DNA from: Prorocentrum cordatum
Lineage: Eukaryota; Sar; Dinophyceae; Prorocentrales; Prorocentraceae
Direction: 5' to 3'
NCBI GenBank assembly: GCA_963575745.1
Contig: CAUYUJ010002069.1
Span: 211,832-275,831 of the forward strand
DNA: 64,000 bases
Below, piece after piece: positions 52,560 to 62,150 of the stretch. The notes below the pieces were generated by a model, which ran no database searches, had not been told where the DNA came from, and saw only the letters and a program-made list of their open reading frames with translations. The translations under genes were made by a program, and so were the position numbers. The stretch's first letter is position 1, and each line of letters opens with the position of its first letter.

Positions 52560-53240
52560 AGGGCCCCAAGAGGTCCCAGACATCCACCAGATGTCCAAAG
52601 ACGACCCCAAAAAGACATCCAAGTGGCTTTCGAAACGCTGCAGAACATCGTTTATTGTTAATCGTGAATGCTCAGTTCTTCGGTTGTCTGGGCGTCCGGG
52701 ACCTCCTGGGAGGCCTGAAATTCGCCCACAAATGTTCCGAACGGGCTTCCAGGCAGCCCGAGGGAACCCCAACACGGCATCAGACCCCCACGATGGTCCA
52801 AGATGGCCCCCAAACGCTTCCTGGAGAATAAATCGTGACCCAGTCGTTCAGGGAAACCGCGGTTGGAAGCAGGGTGTTTCGAGGAAGCCCCCAGAGGCGC
52901 CCAGAAGATGCCCAGGAGGCTTCCAGAAGGCACCCAGAAGGCCCCAAACATTTTCGTGAGGTCCCAGGTCCCAGGAGGCTTTCCAAGGAGGAGCTTCCGC
53001 CAAAGAGCTGAGGAGGACGGGGAAGACTTCGCAGGATAGGGCGGGAATGAGGAGAAGGAGGAGGAGGAGACATGAGGGAAGGATGGTGAATCACCTTGTT
53101 ATAACGGCGATGTTGGAAGTTTTCTGTTCTACCTTCCTGCCCTTCCGCCTGCATGCCAAACTGCAAGGGCCAAGGTGCATGGCGCGAACCGCTAATGCAG
53201 TCTTGTAAATGTCTGTGCACTTACACGTAGATATAGATGT
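52560..53240. repeat. ~0.7-kb dispersed repeat L, copy 1
   Basis: Aligns with 63,120-63,868 over nearly all its length. Shared blocks: AATCGTGACCC, TTCAGG-AAACCGCG, CCAAGGAGGAGC, AAAGAGCTGAGGAGGA, TTGTTATAACGGCG, CCTTCCTGCC and AAGGTGCATGGCGCGAA. Its first half resembles the CCCCAAGA-type family. It ends in a GT/TA microsatellite, as copy 2 does. Confidence 0.85.
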
Positions 53241-53245
53241 TTGCA

Positions 53246-53281
<36 letters not shown>

Positions 53282-53325
53282 TGTGAGTGAGTGTGTGTGT
53301 GTGCGTGTGTGTGCAAGTGTATCTG
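53241..53325. repeat. (GT)n microsatellite
   Basis: GTGTGT run directly following repeat L copy 1. Confidence 0.95.
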
Positions 53326-53625
53326 CAGATGTCGTGGCCCCTCTTCTCGTCTCAACGTGTCCCCTGGCCCCTCTTGGACGCCCCCTCCTGGACGCCCTCG
53401 ATCCTCCCTCTCTCGGGTGTTGCCAGATGCTGCCCTGGCTCAGAGGTGTCCCGGGGGTCTCGCTGTTGGAGCCCTTGCATGGGGCCTCCTGGGCCCTGAC
53501 AAGGGCGCTCCGCAGGCCCTCGGGGCCTCCCTGCAAAGCCTGGGGTCCCCTTCGGCTGGGGCCACGTCTGGCGACCCCCGAGTCTCGCCTCCCCCTCTTC
53601 CGGCTTCCTTCCTCCTCCCTCGAAG

Positions 53626-53771
53626 GAGCCCGACATGTCACCAGCGGAGCGAGCCGGGCTGGAGCAGGCCCTAGCTGCGCGGCAGAGGCAGCAGGAGGAG
53701 GAGCGCAGGAAGCTGGACGAGGACCGCAGGGCCTACGAGGACAAGGAGAGGCAGCGGAAGGCCAGGCTCGG
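53626..53771 (+). CDS. internal exon, charged coiled-coil-like protein
   Basis: After a polypyrimidine tract and CTCGAAG acceptor the frame reads EPDMSPAERAGLEQALAARQ, RQQEEERRKLDEDRRAYEDK and ERQRKARLG. Almost all third positions are G/C. Heptad-like charge alternation and absence of Pro after residue 6 suggest a long charged helix or coiled coil. The donor GGGTCC at 53,772 joins the next exon in phase. ATG 53,635 could also start translation. Such helices occur in many cytoskeletal, splicing and trafficking proteins, so no family is named. Confidence 0.6.
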
Positions 53772-54394
53772 GTCCGCTTTCCTCATGGCTGACGAGGACC
53801 AGCGGCTCAACATACAGTCGTTTGCCGTCGCCGTCCTCGTCCCTCGTCCCTTGTCCCTCGCCGATCCAAGAAATCTGCGCGGGCCTCCAAAAGTTTCTTA
53901 AACAGCTTGTCTGTAAGGGTCCAACATGTTTCCCTGAAAGAGTTTGTCTGTGACGGCTCTGTATACTGCTTCCCTGAAGCTAGTAGGTGCCCTATCCCTC
54001 TGGATATATGCATACCCTTTTATCCCTATCCTGTATCCCTATCCCTACACCCCGAGCCCCATATCCTAATCCTATACCTCTATCCCAATCCTTCCATCGT
54101 GGCACCCAACGTGGATCCAATGGTACATGTGACAAGCTCCTCGGGGTCTTCTGCCGCAAGGGTGGCAGTATTCTAAGGCCGGGTATGAGTCTTTCCGCAT
54201 CCAGAATCGGTGGCCTGTGATCTCTGTGTTATCTTCCACGTGGTTTCTGGTGTGATCTCACGCATGGTCCCACGTATAGTCTCCCGTGCAGTTTTCCGCA
54301 TGGTTTTTCGTATGGTCTCCCGTATGTGCAGTACACTGTAATTCGGCCGCTCAGGGTCTTCTGCCGCTGGGGTGTAATCTGTATGTGTGTGCAG
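53772..54394 (+). other. intron (GT-AG) with 10-bp terminal direct repeat
   Basis: Begins GTCCGCTTTCCTC and ends TGTGTGTGCAG; the next exon starts CGCTTTCCTC. The words CGCTTTCCTC at 53,775-53,784 and 54,395-54,404 are identical, like a target-site duplication. The interior has a TATCCCTA-rich patch (53,990-54,100) and a duplicated GGGTCTTCTGCCGC near the 3' end. An alternative is that exon 1 continues through MADEDQRLNIQ. Confidence 0.55.
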
Positions 54395-54656
54395 CGCTTT
54401 CCTCTTCTATCGCCACGTCCTGAGTCTCAAGCCCGCCGGCCGAGAGGAGGAGGAGGACGACCCGAACGCACTGGCGGCGACCCTGAAGAGCCGGCGGAAG
54501 GCCGAGGACTCCCTGCAAGACCTGCAGTCGGTGCAGGCGGCGCCGAGCAGGACCCCGCAGCCGCTGTCGCAGCCGCTCGGGCACACGGCCGCAGGCGGCG
54601 CGGGGCAGGACCCGCGGTTCGTGGAGGCGATGGGCGCTGGCCTCAGCCGACGGGGG
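54395..54656 (+). CDS. next exon of the same gene
   Basis: Joined in phase to the previous exon it reads AFLFYRHVLSLKPAGREEEE, DDPNALAATLKSRRKAEDSL, QDLQSVQAAPSRTPQPLSQP and on to DPRFVEAMGAG. GC3 is very high. The first part is helical and acidic; the second is Gln/Pro/Ala-rich and probably disordered. The reading frame runs into the inverted-repeat element at 54,657, so the true 3' splice or stop position is unclear. Unrecognised family. Confidence 0.55.
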
Positions 54657-54735
54657 GGGCTCGGCATTGCTCGGACGTGTGCCTTTTGTTCCGCGCGAGA
54701 TCCACTGAGGCGATGGACGTCCGAGCGATGGCAAG
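54657..54735. mobile_element. GCATCGCTCGGACGT inverted-repeat element, copy 4 (short)
   Basis: Left end CTCGGCATTGCTCGGACGTG and right end GACGTCCGAGCGATGGCAAG are almost perfect inverted repeats separated by about 38 bp. It lies directly against the coding exon. Confidence 0.75.
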
Positions 54736-54762
54736 GGAGGGGGGGCAGGGCTCATCTCGACC

Positions 54763-54978
54763 TCTCCGATTCGATTCGGTTTCGACGGTTTCCGATTCCG
54801 ATTCGATTCGATTTCGGATTCCGATTTCGGATCCGATTTCTCAATAGAAGCCTGATGAGTCCTACTAGCCTGCCGATGTCTGCCGATTCGACATTTCCCG
54901 ATTCGGCTACCGATTTCCGCCGATCCGATTCATGTTGATCGCCGGTTCGACTTCTCGATTCGATCTGGGTTCTCCTGG
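54763..54978. repeat. CGATTCGAT-rich repeat, copy 2
   Basis: Collinear with 37,200-37,425: CGATTCGATTTCGGATTCCG, CTAGCCTGCCGATGTCTGCC, GATTTCCGCCGATCCGATTC, GATCGCCGGTTCGACTT and TTCTCCTG. Confidence 0.8.
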
Positions 54979-55585
54979 GGGGGTCGCGTCCGCCGGTCCC
55001 GGCTCGGCGGCCGAGCGGCGGGGGCGCGGGCGATCCCGTCGGCTCCGGGAAGTTCTCGTTGGCGGCTCGGGGCATGTGATCGGCAGGGTCGTCCAGAGCT
55101 CAGAGCACCAGCTTGCAAATCTCGAGAGCGGCAAGGTCGGTTCACTAGCCGAGCCGTAGTATTCGAAACCAGTTCCGCATTGGCGCATTTGGGCCTCTTG
55201 GTGACCTCTTGAGGCTGCATGTTATCATCTGGAGGCTATCTCGAAGCCTTTTTGGAGGCCATCGTGGAGCCTGCCACCCATGGATCCCGACTCGAATGAT
55301 CTCTCTGATCTCCCTTGGGGTCCCTCGGGGCCCTCGTGGGGTGCTCTTGGGTGCCCTGAAGACCGCCCGCTGGAATTCTGGCATCCGTGACACCCACAGC
55401 CCAGGAGTTGCCCAGGACTTGCTGGGGTAACCGCAGACCTCTAATGATAAACCATTCCCCCTGAGTGTTCATTGTCTCTGGCCGGGACAGAGTTGGCCGG
55501 GGGAGAGGGGCGGCGAGGCCGAACGCCACTATCGCGGGGGAAAATATGAGTCGAAATTGCTGTCTTCTTATGCTGAGCAGCAACA
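54979..55585. other. no gene; weak GGCCTCTTGG words
   Basis: GCCTCTTGGTGACCTCTTG and similar words at 55,190-55,350 suggest an eroded member of the GGCCTCTTGGG family. Nothing else is supported. Confidence 0.4.
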
Positions 55586-55589
55586 GTAT

Positions 55590-55875
55590 CACGAATGTGT
55601 GGCAAGTCTATGGGATTCTCACCTTTTCAGCTTTCCCAAGTCACGAACGTGCGGCAGTGCTGTAGGGCTCTCACCATGTCAGCTTTCCCAAGTCACGAAC
55701 GTGTGGCATGACTATGAGGTTATCACCATCTCAGCCTTCCCAAGGCACGAAAGCGTGCCGGAGCCATTGGATTCTCACCATTCCAGCACTCCCAGGCCAC
55801 GAACGTGTGACAAGGGCCATCGGAGTCTCACCGCTCGAGCCCTTCCCGGTCACGAACGTGTGACAGGGCCATAGG
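55590..55875. repeat. 52-bp minisatellite, six units
   Basis: CACGAACGTGTGGCA-type words recur at 55,590, 55,642, 55,694, 55,746, 55,798 and 55,851, each followed by ATGGGATTCTCACC and TTCAGCTTTCCCA variants. Confidence 0.92.
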
Positions 55876-56192
55876 GTCCTTCTTTTTTTCATGGAGTTTC
55901 ACCATTTCAGCCATGGGATTTTCGATACTCCGTAAATTCGTACACTCCGTACACCGTGCATCCGTACACGGTACATCCGTACATGCGAGATGCCGAGAAA
56001 GATGTTTATTATGCCCCAGGAGCCCCGATTTTCCTTATCCCCAGGCGTTTGTTTTGGGGGCACAGGGTAATTGTTTGCCTGGGAACCCCCAGCGGCGGCC
56101 CCGCGTGCGCGAAGTTGAAATATTCTAAAGGTGTTACTGGAGATCTTAGCACGTTTCTGGCCCGTTGGGGCGGCAATTTGTTTCGATTGGTG

Positions 56193-56195
<3 letters not shown>
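55876..56195. other. no feature seen
   Basis: Short TCCGTACAC words near 55,935-55,985; otherwise unique. Confidence 0.4.

Positions 56196-56287
<92 letters not shown>
56196..56287. repeat. (GAT)n microsatellite
   Basis: Thirty uninterrupted GAT units, bordered by GGCCGGCCATCTGCCGGCC at the 3' side. Confidence 0.97.
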
Positions 56288-56339
56288 GCCGGCCATCTGC
56301 CGGCCAGGTAGCCGAGTAGGAGTGTATTTAAAGCAATGA

Positions 56340-56525
56340 GGGAGGAGGATCGGAGGATGGAGGAGGAGGAGAAGGAGGAGGAGGAGGAGAAGAAGGAGGA
56401 GAAGGAGAAGGAGGAGAAGGATGGAAAGGAGGAGTGGGGATAGGAAGGGAGAGAGAGAGAGAGAGGGAAAGTAAAAGAAGAGGAGGGAGGAGCAAGAGGT
56501 GGAGCCAGGAAAAGGAGGGAGGGAA
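56340..56525. repeat. (GGA)n and (GA)n tracts
   Basis: GGA/GAAGGA triplets, then GAGAGA, then AGGGAGG. Confidence 0.9.
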
Positions 56526-56551
56526 GGGGTCCAGTAACAGGGAGGAGCAGG

Positions 56552-56728
56552 ATGGCCATGTCGCTGTGGCGCCAGAGGTCTCGGCCTGCCCGGGGCCGCG
56601 GGTCCGCCCGGTTCGGCTCGGTGTTCTCGGGGGCTCGCCCCGCGCTTCCCGCGCTGAGGTGGCGACAGGCTCCTCCAGGAGGCGCCGGTTGGGGGGCGGA
56701 GGAGGCAGGAAGCGGGAGGGGATCGCAG
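56552..56728 (+). CDS. possible first exon with CAG|GT donor
   Basis: From ATG 56,552 (or 56,558) the frame reads MAMSLWRQRSRPARGRGSAR, FGSVFSGARPALPALRWRQA and PPGGAGWGAEEAGSGRGSQ with nearly all third positions G/C, ending exactly at CAG followed by GTTTCC. The basic, Arg/Ala/Ser-rich start lacking acidic residues would suit an organelle transit peptide, but that is inference. Downstream exons were not found. Other frames through this GC-rich stretch are also open. Confidence 0.38.
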
Positions 56729-57505
56729 GTTTCCGAGATGCTTGCTGTTTTGTCGTGTTCGAGCTTCTGGGAGGCTTCTCGTCGCCGCGGCTGCATCCGC
56801 TTCGAAGCGTTGGTTCAGAGCGCACCCCAGGGGAGGTCCGAGGGCCGACTTCTGAGGGGAGGAGGAAAACGAGGACAAGGAGGAGGAGGAGGGGGGAGGA
56901 TGAGGAGGAGGTGGACCAGAGTAAACCCAGGATGTATCGACGATGCTGCAGTGTACCCTCCCGTTCCCCATCCCGTCCTGACGGGTCCCTACAAGTAGCG
57001 TTTTTCGTCATTGCGGCAGGAGCCCTCCTTAAATGGCGAGCGTCCGGTAGGCCTGCCCCTCAGGCGGACTCCAGTTCTGTGAATGATCCATTCTCCAGTC
57101 TCCATCCTTTCAGCTGGAAGGAGACCAAAACATACGATGATAAAGTTCACGATGTGTTCGTCGATAGGCCCGTTGAACAAAATGACTGGACTTCCGTCCG
57201 TGTAAGTGTGGCACGAAGTCAATGCTCTGGTCTTTAAGGTTTGCGGAAGGCTCAAGTCTTCCGTGCGTGTGTTGCACAGATGTAACGGGCCTCATAGTTT
57301 GAGGGATACCCGCCTTTGGAAAACAACCCTGGCTCTATATCGTAGTTGCTGGAAGCTTCTGACACGAGTGTGCGCGGCGCTAGAGCGAGAGACACATTTT
57401 AACCACGGCCAGGCCTCCATCTGTGCAGTTTTCTTATCAGTGCTTGCACTGGGCTCTCAGCCGATACGGTCGTGGCGCTTAAGAATCCTTTTTGTCAGGG
57501 ATGGG
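56729..57505. other. no further exon resolved; old repeat fragment
   Basis: GCTAGAGCGAGAGACACATT near 57,376 resembles the 133-340 repeat. 57,000-57,240 is open on both strands but has no strong bias. Confidence 0.35.
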
Positions 57506-57507
57506 CT

Positions 57508-57648
57508 CTGTGTTCCTTAGTTGTGTTACAGCTTGCCTTTGGTTTCCCTGAGGCTTTCGATGGTACATCGAAGCTAAATTATGGAAAACAGGGGCCTCGT
57601 TCTTTATCTTTGGGTTCCTTCGGTTAACGCCCCGACGGTACTGGAAGA
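57508..57648. repeat. GGGGCCTCGTTC dispersed repeat, copy 2
   Basis: ACAGCTTGCCTTTGGTTTCC, CAGGGGCCTCGTTCTTTAT, GGGTTCCTTCGGTTAACGCC and CGACGGTA align with 42,424-42,540. Confidence 0.7.
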
Positions 57649-58500
57649 GAAGGTAGAGGTAATTAGCCCGCCAATTTCGGCAGCTAGATGTAATTCGCCC
57701 GTCAATTTCGGTGGGCACCTGGGCTCCCAGGTTCCCTGTCACGGGTTCCTGAGTTCCTGCTGCTGGGTTCCAAGCCGATTTCGGTGGGCGCGGTTGGGCT
57801 TTCCCAGGGTCCTCTTCGGGTCCAGCGCTCCCGGCACGGTGAGTTACCAGGTTCTCGAGTTCTTTGATGTGGCCAGATGCCCAGGCTTTTGCGACCACGG
57901 ACAGAATAATAGTGGATCGTAGAGAATGAGGAGTACACGTCAACCAGTCGGGAGCATAGGCGATCAGAGAGAGGGGGAGAGAAAGAGAGAGAGAGAGAGA
58001 GCGAGAGACTTATTGGGGTTTCCTGGGGCTTCCTGGCACCTCCTCGAGCACCAGGCGAGCTTAGCTCTCTGGAGCCCGTCCTGTGCCCTCCTCCGAATTT
58101 GGGGAGGCTCCTGGGGATCCCTAGAGGATTCCCAGGGACGGGCAATTTTCCCTAAGCTGCAGAAGGCTTCTGGGGGTGACCAAAGAAGTATTCAACACAG
58201 TCGGATCCATGGAATGTCATCCTGGACTCCCCCCCAGACCAAAAAGTTCCGATGAGGGAGTCATCGTTTTTGTGATATCCATTGTGGGATGACGGATTTG
58301 CCCGCCGTCCGCTCCTCTAGAAGGCGGGCAAGCGAACTCTCGCCCGTTGGCATGGCTCAGATGGCACTCCGCTGAACGCTCCGACCATCAATCGCTCGCT
58401 GCCTGACAGTAGTCGGAAGCGGTGCTCGCTCAGTATAGATACTTGGCCGCACCCCTGTCGTCATACCGTTTCGCCTCCTCATCCTCGACTGTTGCTTTTC
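57649..58500. other. no gene; (GA)n and short repeats
   Basis: ATTTCGGTGGGC and CAATTTCGG words recur at 57,665-57,795, a (GA)n run lies at 57,970-58,005, and TTGCCCGCC faces GGCGGGCAA near 58,290-58,330. Confidence 0.4.
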
Positions 58501-58505
58501 CTTTG

Positions 58506-58561
58506 TCTCTCTCTCTCTCTCACTCTCTCTCTCTCTCTCTCTTTCTTTCTTTATTTCTTTA

Positions 58562-58601
<40 letters not shown>

Positions 58602-58602
58602 A
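58506..58602. repeat. (CT)n microsatellite
   Basis: CTCTCT with CTTT interruptions. Confidence 0.95.
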
Positions 58603-58604
58603 AC

Positions 58605-59390
58605 TATAGTTTTCCAGATATTCCAGATCTTCCCAGGAGACTACCCAGGTGAACAACCGTCGGTTTCCAGATTTTCCAAATATTCCAGATATTCCCAGAG
58701 ACTACCCAGGTGAAAAACATTATGTCCTCCAGATTTTCCAGGTTTAAAATCCGATGTAGTGCAGATTTTTCAAATATTCCAGACCTTCCCAGAGACTACC
58801 CAGGTGACAAAAGCCATGTGTGTTTCCAGAGTTTCCAGATAGTCCAGATCTTCCGAAACTACCCAAGTGAACAACCATGTGTTTTCCATCTCTCGCAGAT
58901 ATTCCAGATATGCACATCGATTACTTAGGTGAGAAACCATGTGTTTTCCAGGTTTTCCAGATATTCCACATCTTCCCAGAGACTACCCAGGTACAAAAAA
59001 CACATGTGTTTCCAGATGTTCCAGTCCCAGATTCGCAGAGACTACCCAGGTGAAAAAAACTTGTTTTTTTCCGGACATTCCAGATATACCAGATCTTCCA
59101 GGAAGTGCGTTGCAAGTTCAGGGTAGTCTCTGGGAATATTTGGAATATTTGGGAAGTCGGGAAAACACGTGGTTTTTCACCTGGGTAGTATATGGACAGA
59201 TTTGGAATACGTGGGATATCAGGAATACCAGCGTTTTTCATGTGGTTAATCTTTGGAAATATTTGACAGATCTGGGAAATCTGGAAGCACATAGTTTTTC
59301 ACCTGGATAGTCTCCTGGGAAGATCTTGAAACCACAGCGTTTATCACCTGGGCAGTCTCTGGGAATATTTGGGATACTTGGAAAATTTGG
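58605..59390. repeat. ~60-bp minisatellite in two inverted halves
   Basis: Before about 59,100 units read TTCCAGATATTCCAGATCTT, then CCCAGAGACTACCCAGGTGA (starts near 58,641, 58,702, 58,796, 58,859, 58,922, 58,983, 59,042). After about 59,120 they read the complement: TTTTTCACCTGGGTAGT, TCTCTGGGAATATTTGGAA. The turn lies near 59,110. Confidence 0.85.
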
Positions 59391-59399
59391 AAAACAAGA

Positions 59400-60285
59400 T
59401 GCTTTCCAATTCAACTCCTTTGTGGTGCTCTCCAAAGGGATCCTGTCGTGCGGCTTTCCAGTCTAATCCCTCTGTGGTGCTTTCCAAAAGGATTCCGATT
59501 TTGAGGCTTTCCACTGGAATCCGTCTGCGGTGCTTTCCAAAGGATTCCGATTGTGAGGCTTTCCCATCGAATCCCACTGCAGTGTTTTCCAAAGGAATCC
59601 GGTTGAGAGGTTTTCCCATGGAACTCATTTGTAGTGTGTTTCAAGGGGTTCTTGTTGTCAGGCTTTCACATGTAATCCTTTTGTTGCGCTTTCCAACGCG
59701 GTTCCGCTTGTGAGGCTTTCCAATGGAAGCCGATCGCGGAGCTCTCCAAAGGATTTCCTTTTGTGACGTTTTTCTATATGAGCCATTCGTAGCATTTTCC
59801 GAAGGGTTTCCTGTTGTGAGGCTTTCCAATCGAATCTCCCTGTGATGTTTTCCAGAGGTCCTTGTTGTGCGGCTTTCCAATAGAATCCTTTTGGGGTCCT
59901 TTCCAAGTGAATCCAGTTGGGGGGCTTTACAATCTAATCCCCCCGTGGTGCTTTCCAACATATTCCGATTTTGAGGTTTTCCCGTCGAGGCCTTCTGTGG
60001 TGCTTCCCAAAGGAATCCTGTTGTGAGGCTTTCCACCAGAATCCCTTTGTGGTGCTTTTCAAAGGAGTCCTGTTGAGAGGCGTTCCACTCGAATCCCTCC
60101 GTGGTGTTTTCCAAAGGGTTCCGCTTGTGAGGATTTCAAATAGAATCCCTCTGTGGTGCTCTCCAAAGGAATCCTGGTGAGAGGCGTTCCAATGGAACTT
60201 CTTCGTTTTTTGTAAGAAGGGTTCCTGTTGTGAGGTTTTTGCATGGAATCCCGTTGCGGTGCCTTTCAAAGGATTCCGATTGTGA
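59400..60285. repeat. 52-bp minisatellite, about 17 units
   Basis: GTGGTGCTTTCCAAAGGAAT followed by CC-(G/T)TTGTGAGGCTTTCC recurs every ~52 bp (59,422, 59,474, 59,527, 59,579, 59,631 and on). All units lie in one orientation. Confidence 0.92.
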
Positions 60286-60640
60286 GAGGGAGAGAGAGAG
60301 AGAGAGAGAGAAAAGCAGCGAGGACACATATATGAATGCAAGCAAGATTATAATGCAGGAGGGGAGGAGGACGGGGAGGATAATTGGAGGAATCCGGAGA
60401 ATACGGAGGAGACGGAGAATGAGGAGGTGAATGAAGAGAATGAGGAAAAAGAGAGCGATGAATTTGGATGGGAATCATGAGGATGAGGCAAACGCGGAGA
60501 AATAGAATGAGGAATAATGTGGAGAATAGGGAGCATGAGGAGGAGGAGGAGGAGGAGGAGGATGAGAACGAGGAGGACGGGGAGAAGGATGAGGAGGCGA
60601 ATGAAGAGAGGAGGCGAAAGGTATGATGACAGGGGGGGCG
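60286..60640. repeat. (GA)n and GGA-rich tracts
   Basis: GAGAGA at 60,288-60,310 and GAGGA/GGA runs at 60,360-60,430 and 60,535-60,610. Confidence 0.85.
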
Positions 60641-60659
60641 AACATATATTTATATACAC

Positions 60660-61045
60660 ACTCACGAGCTTCCGAGATCGCCCCAAGACGACCCAACACG
60701 CTTCCGAGACAGCCCCGAGACGGCCGAAGACGGAACCAACACGGCCCAAGACGGCCCAAGAAGCTTGAGAGACGGCCCCGAGACTGCACAAGAGAGCACC
60801 AAGACGGCCCAAGACGGCCCCAAAACAGCCCCCGAGAACCCGAACACGGCCCAGGAGGGCCCCAAGACGGTGCACGAGGCCCCCCAAACGCCTCAGAGGC
60901 TTCCAACAGACCCCCAAGAAGCTCCGTAGAGGCCACCTGCACAGCCCAACAGGCCCCCAAAAGACCCCCAAGCGGCCCCCAAGATGTCTCCAGCAGCTTT
61001 GGAAAATGCCCGCCCCAGGAAGTGTCCAAGACGGCCCAGTGACGA
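60660..61045 (-). repeat. GGCCTCTTGGG-family block, minus orientation
   Basis: CCCCAAGACGGCCCAAGA and AGACGGCCCCGAGA units, preceded by a TATATACACAC microsatellite. Confidence 0.75.
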
Positions 61046-61495
61046 CCGCCAGTTTGACGCCAAGACTCCTGCCCCCAGGCGTCCCTGTGACGGACGCAGC
61101 ATGGACGCCAATAATCCCGCAGTTCCAGGGGACGGACACGCCCTTTAGTAAGCGAGTCGGTAGTAACACAAAAAGATTCGAACGCCAAGGCTCCCAAGAG
61201 CGAGCAGCAGCTCTTCACGCCAAGGCTTCCAATAGCAAGCGGCGCCATGTGCCCTGAGCGGCCTCCAAGAGGGCCCCGAGACACCACGAGGCCTCCATAC
61301 GGCTTTCACAGACGCCTCGACACCCTTACTATCAGGACCAAGATCCCACTCACGGTTGCCACCCTCGCCCCTTCAAGACTATCACCGTGACCTGCCCTCC
61401 TCAGAATTGCCGACAGCCCTTTTGCGATCATGATTCGAGCCCCATACCACAGCGATGACATCAACCTCAATCAAGGTTCGTTGTGACCCCCCTCG
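61046..61495. other. no feature seen
   Basis: CCAAGGCTCCCAAGAGC and CCAAGGCTTCCAATAGC words near 61,187 and 61,220; otherwise unique. Confidence 0.35.
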
Positions 61496-61499
61496 GATC

Positions 61500-61805
61500 A
61501 TGACCTTTACCCCCCTCGCGCTCATCTCACCGGTCCCGTTCCCAAACCACGGGCATCGTGGCCCCAGCCCCAGTTCAGGCCCTGCTGGGCCATGACCTTC
61601 ACCCCGTTGGCGGCCATGACGTACACCCCCATCGACCTCACAGTCGTCACCCAGAGTGGGGTAATGCCATACCCCGCCATCGAGCTCCTCACCTTCGCCT
61701 TCGTGGCAGCCCTGCCCTTCCCTCGTGGTATGAACATGCCGATGGGCTCCATCCAGCCAGTGACCCGCACCCCCCTCGTGTTTATGATCTTTCCGTACCG
61801 ATGTG
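61500..61805. CDS. coding-like segment, strand uncertain
   Basis: On the plus strand from ATG 61,592 the frame reads MTFTPLAAMTYTPIDLTVVT, then QSGVMPYPAIELLTFAFVAA and LPFPRGMNMPMGSIQP. On the minus strand the opposite frame reads MRVTGWMEPIGMFIPRGKGR and then AATKAKVRSSMAGYGITPLW. The two frames share the same third positions, so GC3 cannot decide between them. The minus reading has repeated GV-VMA words (GVYVMA, GVKVMA, GVKVMI), the plus reading repeated MTFTPL. No family recognised. Confidence 0.3.
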
Positions 61806-61874
61806 ATCTTTGGCAGCCACCCAGCAGCGCTTGGACGCAGGACCAAGATTTGAGGCGAAGCGAAGCAAGCCTTC

Positions 61875-61903
61875 AAGTCTTTTTTTTTTTTTGTTTTTTT
61901 TTT

Positions 61904-61952
<49 letters not shown>

Positions 61953-62081
61953 ATATGTATGCACATCACATATGTGTATATATAGATATGTACACATTCT
62001 CTTCTTCGTATAATTTGTATAGGGCTTGGGACCCCAGAGAGAAGGAAAAAAAAGCCCCCCCCCCTCCCCCCCCCCCCCCCT

Positions 62082-62113
<32 letters not shown>

Positions 62114-62150
62114 CACACAACACACACACAACACAACACACACACACCCA
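61875..62150. repeat. poly-T, (CT)n, (TA)n, poly-C and (CA)n tracts
   Basis: T-runs at 61,879-61,903, CT at 61,906-61,951, TATA to 62,000, C-runs at 62,056-62,080 and CA/AACACA at 62,083-62,148. Confidence 0.95.

Noticed and set aside
53990-54100. Interstitial telomere repeat (CCCTAAA-like)
   Set aside because: The TATCCCTA/ATCCCAATCC words are irregular and do not match a telomere unit in tandem.
55956-56198. Small frame MHPYTVHPYMRDAEKD
   Set aside because: Starts in TCCGTACAC word repeats and has neither bias nor splice signals; treated as chance.
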